The notes under the pieces are model-generated. The model searched no databases. It was not told the DNA's origin and worked only from the letters and a program-made list of their open reading frames with translations. Of a stretch of DNA of 11,244 nucleotides, positions 7,000-11,244 are shown piece by piece. Origin of the DNA: Methylophilaceae bacterium (GTDB taxonomy: Bacteria > Pseudomonadota > Gammaproteobacteria > Burkholderiales > Methylophilaceae); contig SPJO01000177.1 in assembly GCA_006844635.1 (NCBI GenBank), forward strand, positions 1 through 11,244, written 5' to 3'. The stretch's first letter is position 1; each line of letters opens with the position of its first letter. Position numbers and translations under genes: made by a program.

Positions 7000-7344
7000 A
7001 TGGGGACAATCACCGTTAAGAAAAAACCATCGCAAAGCGAGCTTGATGCCTTAAACGTCACCACGTGGCCGACTTGGCAAAAAGAGGTATCAGAGTTTGA
7101 TTGGTTCTTCCCCGAACAAGAGGTTGCTTTTATTCTTGAAGGCGAATGTATTGTTACACCACGCGAGGCTGATAGCAGCTTAGGCGTGCCCATCAAATTC
7201 AGCAAAGGTGATTTGGTGACTTTCCCCGCTGGCTTATCCGCTCAATGGCAAGTAATCAAACCATTAGCAAAACACTATCAACGAGAAGGCAATTTATTTA
7301 ACCAAGTGCTCAGGCGCATCCAGTTAAAATTTAGCCATCAATAA
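7000..7344 (+). CDS. cupin domain protein (cupin_3/DUF861 type)
   Basis: Small single-domain beta-barrel protein of 114 residues, the usual size for the (S)-ureidoglycine aminohydrolase/EutQ-like cupin_3 group. Seen: TWPTWQKEVSEFDWFFPEQEVAFILEG (W23, W26, W35, E41, E47-G48), then the second motif FSKGDLVTFPAGL and WQVIKPLAKHY. The metal-binding His residues of classical cupins are absent from motif 1, as is common in this subgroup, so a catalytic metal site is doubtful. Start ATG has AGGG 5 bases upstream and GAGG a little further. It lies 45 bases after the MFS gene, with the dyad operator candidate between, and 17 bases before the DUF1993 gene. Substrate or ligand is unknown; a small-molecule sensor or isomerase are possibilities. 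Confidence 0.85.
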   Translation: MGTITVKKKPSQSELDALNVTTWPTWQKEVSEFDWFFPEQEVAFILEGECIVTPREADSSLGVPIKFSKGDLVTFPAGLSAQWQVIKPLAKHYQREGNLFNQVLRRIQLKFSHQ

Positions 7345-7361
7345 TTCAGGAGTTACTTAAC

Positions 7362-7886
7362 ATGGCAGAGATGTATGAAATCACGATTCCACCACTCGTT
7401 CTAGCTTTAAATAATATGAAGCATATTATCAAAACGGGTAAACGTTATGCTGATGCACGTGAGATTAAACATGATGTAATCCTTAATGCACGCTTATTCC
7501 CCAATATGCACCCGCTCATCAACCAAGTACAAATCGCTACGGATATGAGCAAAGGTGCAGCCGCACGGTTGGCCGGTTTGGCAGTGCCTAGCTATGCAGA
7601 TAATGAAACAACATTTGAAGACTTAATCGCACGTCTCGATAAAACCATCGCTTTTTTAGAAACCATTACCCCAGCACAGTTAGCAGGTGCGGAAACACGT
7701 CATATTGAATTAATGGTTCGCCAATCAAAGCGCCAATTTGTCGGTTTAGATTATCTCGTACGCTGGGTGCAACCGAATGTCTACTTTCATGTCACCACGG
7801 CCTATAATATCTTACGCCACAATGGGGTTGAGTTAGGTAAGCGCGACTTCTTGGGCCCGTATAAACCTGGAGAAGTCGTTCAATAG
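7362..7886 (+). CDS. DUF1993 family protein
   Basis: Conserved protein of 174 residues, full length for the DUF1993 family, which I recognise from the opening YEITIPPLVLALNNMKHIIKTG and the central LFPNMHPLINQVQIATDMSKGAAARLAG. The fold is expected to be a four-helix DinB-like bundle; H49 in FPNMHPL and H140-type HVTTAYNILRHNG late in the protein are at positions where DinB-like proteins bind metal, but activity is not established. No signal peptide or membrane segment. Ribosome-binding site AGGAG (7348-7352) 9 bases before the ATG. Only 17 bases separate it from the cupin gene, so the two are probably one transcript. It converges with the TonB-like gene, overlapping by 7 bases. Function unknown. 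Confidence 0.87.
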   Translation: MAEMYEITIPPLVLALNNMKHIIKTGKRYADAREIKHDVILNARLFPNMHPLINQVQIATDMSKGAAARLAGLAVPSYADNETTFEDLIARLDKTIAFLETITPAQLAGAETRHIELMVRQSKRQFVGLDYLVRWVQPNVYFHVTTAYNILRHNGVELGKRDFLGPYKPGEVVQ

Positions 7887-8815
7887 CGCAAACCATAGGG
7901 TGTACCTGGGCCAAAAAATTCCAGCATCATAAAATTGACCAATGTCTGCGTGTCTTGTTGGCGCGCAGACAGTGTAATAACACGATTTAATCGACGTGAA
8001 TCCCACTTAAAGTCACCGTTATATTCGCGCCGAATAATAGCAATCATTTTTCGAATCACCGCCTTACGAATATCCTCACCAGCCGCAGCTTTCACATCAA
8101 TAATTTCTAAGCGCGCGGTATTGATATTCGTCTTCCAGCCTTTAAAGCTAAATTGAGCGCTACGTGCACTTAAATGCCTAATTGAAAAAATACCATTAGT
8201 CCCATCAAGGTCTAGGTTTTTTTGAATCGTCGCATCACGCTTTTCTCCTGCGCTTTGTGGCTTGTTGCTTGCCAGCACCTCTTCTACATCGCGTTCAGAC
8301 AATCCTTTTTTAGCTAACTTTGCTGCTTGCTGGCGTCGAATGTAAGCCTGCATATCCTCACCAGGCAAAGGCTGCGGTGACGTCGGCTGCGGCTTTGGCT
8401 GAGGTACTTGCTTATTCAATTTCTCCGCTTGAACAATCTTGTTTTTTGATTGCGTAACGGTTTCAACTGGGCGTTGTTTCGGCTTGGTTTTTTTAACAGG
8501 CTTGGGGCGCGGCTTTTCTTTAGGTGGCGCTGGTATGGGCTGAGGCAGCGGCCGCAAATCAGGCAAGACTTCCTCACTCGGTGCGCTTTCTTTTTCTTGC
8601 GGTGGGCCCAAGGTAATTTGCAATGGCGGTGCATCTTTTTCTGGCGCACCTAAGGAAAACAGTTTTGGTGCAAACAACCACAACAAAGACAAGTGCAACA
8701 ATATCGATAGCAAACAAGCTAATGCAATATTACGATTGACTTTGAATGTAAACACCTTTTCTTGCTTATTGGGTAAAGCCCAAGGCTCATATTTATCAGG
8801 TGTCATCAATGTCAT
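7880..8815 (-). CDS. TonB/TolA-like Pro-rich membrane protein, C-terminal domain unrecognised
   Basis: Predicted inner-membrane protein anchored once with most of its mass in the periplasm (311 residues). Seen: cytoplasmic N terminus (1-28), a single membrane helix (about 30-50) containing S37-x3-H41, the same Ser-x3-His spacing that TonB and TolA use to contact ExbBD or TolQR; then a Pro/Lys-rich linker (about 61-150) with PKEKPRPKPVKKTKPKQRP, typical of TonB spanning the periplasm. The C-terminal domain (about 200-311: FSIRHLSARSAQFSFKGW to GPGTPYGLRY) does not show the TonB signature (YP..A....EG.V) and I do not recognise it. ATG at 8815 was chosen; a second in-frame ATG three codons in is possible, and neither has a strong site. 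No exbB/exbD or receptor gene is in the window. It overlaps the DUF1993 gene tail to tail. Confidence 0.75.
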   Translation of the reverse strand: MTLMTPDKYEPWALPNKQEKVFTFKVNRNIALACLLSILLHLSLLWLFAPKLFSLGAPEKDAPPLQITLGPPQEKESAPSEEVLPDLRPLPQPIPAPPKEKPRPKPVKKTKPKQRPVETVTQSKNKIVQAEKLNKQVPQPKPQPTSPQPLPGEDMQAYIRRQQAAKLAKKGLSERDVEEVLASNKPQSAGEKRDATIQKNLDLDGTNGIFSIRHLSARSAQFSFKGWKTNINTARLEIIDVKAAAGEDIRKAVIRKMIAIIRREYNGDFKWDSRRLNRVITLSARQQDTQTLVNFMMLEFFGPGTPYGLRY

Positions 8816-9021
8816 TCTGAATCTTTATTAGTAAACGGTTAGCTCATCATCACGTTATCAAAAACAACCTAATGCCTTCTATTGACAACCATAATACAAC
8901 TAAGATTTCATCGCAGCCGAAAAAGAGTAAAGTAACGGTTTAAAACCCTTTTATTTCATGCATCAGCGCAAGTGCAACCATGCCATACTCATATCATCAG
9001 ACACCCCGATGGAGAATGATG

Positions 9022-9177
9022 ATGATGGTCTATCAAGTACTCGATGAGCAAAATACACCCATAGGTGAATATAGCACTTTAGATTATGCACTACACAATG
9101 CAGAAAGCTTAACTTTTTGGCATGAAGATCATTATTATCATGTTGAAGAAGTCAACCTCACTGAGCACTACGCATAA
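9022..9177 (+). CDS. small hypothetical protein (about 51 residues)
   Basis: I do not recognise this protein. The start region is a run of four in-frame ATG codons (9016-9027); GGAG at 9011-9014 sits 7 bases before the third, so 9022 is taken as start, with 9019 and 9025 as alternatives. A longer form from an ATG at 8980 would lack a ribosome-binding site. The product MMVYQVLDEQNTPIGEYS is followed by an acidic, His- and Tyr-rich tail (FWHEDHYYHVEEVNLTEHYA); no Cys, signal peptide or membrane helix. It reads like a small beta-strand/helix protein that maps a residue or label (VLDEQNTPIGEYSTLDYALHNAE). It lies immediately upstream of the nasT control region, transcribed in the same direction, but a sigma-54 promoter separates them, so it need not belong to the nitrogen cassette. 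Moderately sure it is coding because of the site and composition. Confidence 0.55.
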   Translation: MMVYQVLDEQNTPIGEYSTLDYALHNAESLTFWHEDHYYHVEEVNLTEHYA

Positions 9178-9193
9178 GCAGTTACTGGTGCAC

Positions 9194-9212
9194 TCGCACT
9201 ATTCATGTGCGA
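9194..9212. promoter_or_regulatory. NtrC-like enhancer site upstream of nasT
   Basis: Perfect dyad TCGCAC-(7 bases less one)-GTGCGA: core CGCAC (9195-9199), seven bases, GTGCG (9207-9211). This has the spacing of the NtrC consensus TGCAC-N7-GTGCA with one symmetric base change. Its centre (9203) is about 125 bases upstream of the predicted sigma-54 start, the usual enhancer distance. An overlapping weaker version (TGCGA-N7-GTGCT, 9208-9224) may extend the bound region. Confidence 0.6.
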
Positions 9213-9270
9213 ATCTAATGTGCTTGGTCACGACAAGTCTTACCGTCTAAAACCACGATTATCTGTTTAA

Positions 9271-9283
9271 ATTCAACAATTTA
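9271..9283 (+). promoter_or_regulatory. IHF-like site within an AT-rich dyad
   Basis: ATTCAA-CAAT-TTA fits the IHF consensus WATCAA-N4-TTR except one base, and sits between the NtrC-like dyad and the sigma-54 promoter, where IHF commonly bends DNA. The same place is an inverted repeat TTTAAATT-CAAC-AATTTAAA (9266-9285), which could instead be an operator or simply intrinsically bent DNA. Confidence 0.35.
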
Positions 9284-9301
9284 AATTGAAAAAATCCTTC
9301 T

Positions 9302-9317
9302 TGGCACAGCAATTGCT
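9302..9317 (+). promoter_or_regulatory. sigma-54 promoter of nasT
   Basis: TGGCAC-AGCAA-TTGC matches the sigma-54 consensus TGGCAC-N5-TTGC at every defined base, with GG (9303-9304) and GC (9315-9316) exactly 10 bases apart. Predicted start is 9328, giving a 27-base leader before the nasT ATG. Confidence 0.85.
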
Positions 9318-9354
9318 AATCACCAACCCGACTAGTTAAATTTTAAAGCGCTTA

Positions 9355-9933
9355 ATGTTAAAAGTCATGATTGTTGACAATGATCTGAAACGAAGCAACC
9401 CATTAAAACAATCATTACTTGATAATGGTTTTGATGTCATTGCCCACGTTGAGGACGATGTCAACTTACAAACAAAATGTTGTGAGTTATTGCCAGACGT
9501 GGTCATTATTGACACTGAGTCTCCTAACCGAGACGTGTTAGATAACGTTTGTATGATTACCCAACACAACACAAGGCCAGTTGTGATGTTTTCACAAGAC
9601 GGTGATTCGGATGTTGTAAGAGCAGCAACCAAAGCTGGCGTCAGTGCCTATGTAGTTGGAACGATAGCGAGTGAAAGGTTAACACCAGTGATAGAAGCAG
9701 CAATAGCTAGGTTTGAAGAAACAAAGCAGCTTCGCGAAGATTTACAGGAGGCCAATATGAAATTGGATGAACGTAAAATTGTTGAGCGTGCTAAAGGCAT
9801 TCTAATGCGGCAACGTAACCTTGATGAAGACGAGGCTTACAAAATGTTGCGTAGCATGGCAATGAAAAAGAATATGAAGTTGGCTGATTTATCAACTCAG
9901 TTGATTGATGCAGCAAAAATGTTAATTGTTTAA
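9355..9933 (+). CDS. nasT: ANTAR-domain response regulator NasT (transcription antiterminator)
   Basis: RNA-binding regulator that lets RNA polymerase pass terminators in leaders of nitrate-assimilation genes. Seen: receiver domain (about 1-120) with acidic pocket D8, D10 and phospho-acceptor-position D53 (VVIIDTES); the conserved switch Lys is missing (AYVVGTI, where canonical receivers have K), a deviation consistent with phosphorylation-independent NasT proteins. A helical linker (118-135) leads to an ANTAR domain (about 130-190) with the family signature ERKIVERAKGILM, then DEDEAYKMLRSMAMKKN and a final LSTQLIDAA. Length 192 is typical of NasT. ATG at 9355 has only a weak site upstream. 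It has its own sigma-54 promoter and is followed, 70 bases on, by a leader RNA with the two-hexaloop target of ANTAR proteins and the nitrate-binding protein gene. The usual partner sensor NasS is not beside it. Another ANTAR regulator such as AmiR is less likely given this context. Confidence 0.93.
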   Translation: MLKVMIVDNDLKRSNPLKQSLLDNGFDVIAHVEDDVNLQTKCCELLPDVVIIDTESPNRDVLDNVCMITQHNTRPVVMFSQDGDSDVVRAATKAGVSAYVVGTIASERLTPVIEAAIARFEETKQLREDLQEANMKLDERKIVERAKGILMRQRNLDEDEAYKMLRSMAMKKNMKLADLSTQLIDAAKMLIV

Positions 9934-9978
9934 AACACGATATTTTTGCTTGCAGTAGATGCAATCCTTGCCAATGGC

Positions 9979-9993
9979 GGCTGATAGGTTGCA
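9979..9993 (+). promoter_or_regulatory. second sigma-54-like promoter, upstream of the nrtA leader
   Basis: GG (9979-9980) and GC (9991-9992) are 10 bases apart: CGGCTG-ATAGG-TTGCA. The -12 element TTGCA is perfect and the -24 element weaker. Counting 12 bases from the GC gives a start at 10004, the exact first base of the first leader hairpin. No clear NtrC site of its own was found within the nasT 3' end. Confidence 0.55.
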
Positions 9994-10003
9994 ACGGTTT
10001 TAA

Positions 10004-10077
10004 AGATAAAATCTAAAGTAGGATTTTATTTAATAAGTCCAGCTAGTATTGCTGGCAATATAGGACACAGGCGTCCT
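10004..10077 (+). ncRNA. ANTAR-target two-hairpin leader RNA (NasT antitermination element)
   Basis: Two hairpins with six-base loops of the form A-N-N-G-N-N, the recognition element of ANTAR proteins. P1: stem 10004-10014 with 10021-10031 (11 pairs, two of them G-U), loop AAAGTA (10015-10020; A1, G4). P2: stem AGGAC 10062-10066 with GTCCT 10073-10077, loop ACAGGC (10067-10072; A1, G4). The 30-base linker can fold a small hairpin CCAGC/GCTGG (10039-10055). The loop and 3' arm of P2 are the same bases as the 5' arm of the terminator, so P2 and terminator exclude each other. Confidence 0.87.
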
Positions 10078-10119
10078 TACACTGACCATAATAATGGTGA
10101 TGTGTAAGGACGCCTTTTT
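10069..10119 (+). terminator. intrinsic terminator/attenuator in front of nrtA
   Basis: Fourteen perfect base pairs: AGGCGTCCTTACAC (10069-10082) with GTGTAAGGACGCCT (10102-10115), topped by a second stem ACCAT/ATGGT, and followed by a run of T from 10115 to 10119 then A and TTT. It lies after the ANTAR element and 33 bases before nrtA, so it would stop transcription unless NasT holds P2 closed. Confidence 0.93.
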
Positions 10120-10140
10120 ATTTGTATTTTACTTAACTAA

Positions 10141-10146
10141 AAGGAG
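10141..10146 (+). promoter_or_regulatory. ribosome-binding site of nrtA
   Basis: AAGGAG, five bases before the ATG at 10152; it lies downstream of the terminator, so it is made only in read-through transcripts. Confidence 0.85.
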
Positions 10147-10151
10147 TTGAA

Positions 10152-11244
10152 ATGTCGTCTAATCACACCGAGAATCCTAAAAAGGGTTTAGACGCAAGCA
10201 CAGTTTCTGGGACTGAAACTCCTTCATCTTTAGAACGTAGGGGATTTATGAAAGTAGCTGGGATGTCTGCCGCATCTGCACTAATGGGAGGTATGGCTCC
10301 TGGTACGCGTAATTCAGCTTGGGCTGCAGGCTCTGATGGATTAGAAAAAACGAAATTAACTTTCGGTATCATCCCGTTGACTGATTGTGCACCAATCGTG
10401 ATTGCTAAAGAAAAAGGCTTCTTTAAAAAACATGGTCTGGATGTCACGGTTTCGAAAGAATCATCATGGGCCAATATCCGTGACAAAGTTGCACTGGGCC
10501 AATTAGATGGTGCGCACATGTTGGCAGGCATGCCAATTGCCGCATCACTAGGTGTTGGCGCGAAAAAACAAGCAACCGTTACCGCATTCTCTATGGACTT
10601 AAATGGTAATGGTATTACGGTTTCAAACGAGCTTTATGAGCGCATGGTTGAAGCAGATCCTGAAGCAATGAAACAGCGCCCAACAACTGCAGTCGCACTG
10701 AAAAAAGTCATTGATGAAGACAAAAAAGCAGGTAAAGACCCACTGACGTTTGCCATGGTATTCCCTGTTTCTACACATAACTATGAGATTCGTTACTGGA
10801 TGGCTTCTGCGGGCATCAACCCAGATAAAGACATTCGCCTGATTGTGATTCCACCCCCGCAAATGGTTCCAAATCTAAAATCCAACAACATCGTTGGTTA
10901 CTGTGTTGGTGAACCATGGAACCAGCGTGCTGTTGAAATGGGCATTGGTAAGAACATCATCACGAATTACGAAATCTGGAACAACAATCCAGAAAAAGTC
11001 TTTGGTGTGACCAAAGAGTGGGCTGACAAAAACCCAGGCACACATAAAGCCGCGGTTAAAGCACTGATTGAAGCTGCTAAGTGGATGGATGTGCCAGGCA
11101 ACCGTAAAGAAGTGGTGAAAATCATTTCTAGAGAATCTTATGTGAATGCACCGACTTCTGTGGTTGATATGTCCATGACAGGTACATGGACATATGACAA
11201 AAAAGCAGGCCCAGTGAAAATGCCTGACTTTAATGTATTCCATC
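10152..11244 (+). CDS. nrtA: Tat-exported nitrate ABC transporter substrate-binding protein (N-terminal 364 residues, cut by window edge)
   Basis: Periplasmic binding protein of the NrtA/CmpA family that delivers nitrate (or nitrite) to an NrtBC-type ABC importer. Seen: a long N terminus with a twin-arginine signal, ERRGFMK (28-34), hydrophobic residues 35-49 and an AWA cleavage site near residue 58; mature protein begins around LEKTKLTFGIIPLTDCAPIVIA, then KEKGFFKKHGLDVTV; later STHNYEIRYWMASAGINPD and PPPQMVPNLKSNNIVGYCVGEPWN, the ligand-site segments of this family. ATG at 10152 has a strong AAGGAG site. The frame is open to the window edge; 364 residues are present of roughly 420-450 expected. 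The Tat signal separates it from NasS, the cytoplasmic paralogue without a signal. Preceded by a NasT-type leader and terminator, which favours nitrate over bicarbonate (CmpA) as ligand. Permease, ATPase and nitrite/nitrate reductase genes are expected beyond the edge. Confidence 0.94.
   Translation, partial: MSSNHTENPKKGLDASTVSGTETPSSLERRGFMKVAGMSAASALMGGMAPGTRNSAWAAGSDGLEKTKLTFGIIPLTDCAPIVIAKEKGFFKKHGLDVTVSKESSWANIRDKVALGQLDGAHMLAGMPIAASLGVGAKKQATVTAFSMDLNGNGITVSNELYERMVEADPEAMKQRPTTAVALKKVIDEDKKAGKDPLTFAMVFPVSTHNYEIRYWMASAGINPDKDIRLIVIPPPQMVPNLKSNNIVGYCVGEPWNQRAVEMGIGKNIITNYEIWNNNPEKVFGVTKEWADKNPGTHKAAVKALIEAAKWMDVPGNRKEVVKIISRESYVNAPTSVVDMSMTGTWTYDKKAGPVKMPDFNVFH

Noticed and set aside
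8882..8906. TTGACA followed by TAAGAT as a promoter for the small ORF.
   Set aside because: The spacer is 13 bases, too short for sigma-70.
9176..9193. A further NtrC site using GTGCAC at 9188-9193.
   Set aside because: The left half does not align at N7 spacing; only the dyad at 9194-9212 fits.
9947..9963. TGC-N11-GCA as an NtrC site for the second sigma-54 promoter.
   Set aside because: Only the outer three bases of each half match, and it would lie about 49 bases from the start, too close for a usual enhancer.
10039..10055. Hairpin CCAGC/GCTGG between P1 and P2 as an ANTAR hexaloop.
   Set aside because: Its loop is seven bases (TAGTATT) and lacks the A1/G4 pattern; P1 at 10004-10031 fits the rule much better. 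It may just structure the linker.
10163..11243. Long open frames on the minus strand inside the nitrate-binding protein gene.
   Set aside because: They are antisense shadows: the plus-strand frame encodes a clear NrtA-family protein with a Tat signal and good ribosome-binding site.
10152..11244. Identification of the last gene as the sensor NasS.
   Set aside because: It has a twin-arginine signal and cleavage site, so it is exported; NasS is cytoplasmic.

Overview
The window looks like chromosomal DNA from a Gram-negative proteobacterium of moderate GC content. I favour a betaproteobacterium, possibly a methylotroph of the Methylophilaceae. That placement is an inference from protein flavour and gene content (Tat-exported nitrate-binding protein, NasT-type ANTAR regulator, sigma-54 promoters, a lipoprotein, a TonB/TolA-like protein); no rRNA or other decisive marker is present. 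There are twelve protein genes, two of them cut by the window ends. I see no RNA genes, CRISPR array, insertion sequence or prophage. No stretch over 300 bases lacks a gene.

Left part (1-2633): the N-terminal part of 6-phosphogluconate dehydrogenase (gnd) lies on the minus strand and runs off the left edge. Upstream of it is a minus-strand dienelactone-hydrolase-family enzyme. Divergent from that is a secreted trypsin-like serine protease carrying a C-terminal TPR.

Middle part (2630-5518, minus strand): a likely operon reads leftward: polysaccharide-deacetylase-like lipoprotein, AlkB-type demethylase, Sua5/TsaC-type threonylcarbamoyl-AMP synthase, and a small zinc-ribbon protein that meets the protease gene tail to tail with a few bases of overlap. 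Divergently at 5719 starts a DHA3/EntS-like MFS exporter whose ATG sits where transcription should begin, so its mRNA is probably leaderless. It is followed by a cupin_3 protein and a DUF1993 protein, which look co-transcribed. A TonB/TolA-like membrane protein converges on them.

Right part (9000-11244): this holds a nitrogen-regulation cassette whose logic can be read from the DNA. After a small uncharacterised ORF come an NtrC-like dyad, an IHF-like site and a consensus sigma-54 promoter (TGGCAC-N5-TTGC), then nasT, an ANTAR antiterminator with a receiver domain. Downstream, a second sigma-54-like promoter is predicted to start transcription on the first base of an RNA leader. That leader has two hairpins with A-N-N-G-N-N hexaloops. 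The second is mutually exclusive with a strong intrinsic terminator placed just before a Tat-exported nitrate-binding protein (nrtA, cut by the right edge). The inferred circuit is that nitrogen limitation (NtrC/sigma-54) makes both NasT and the leader RNA, and NasT binds the hexaloops to disrupt the terminator and allow nitrate transport/assimilation genes to be expressed. No nasS sensor gene is visible between nasT and nrtA.
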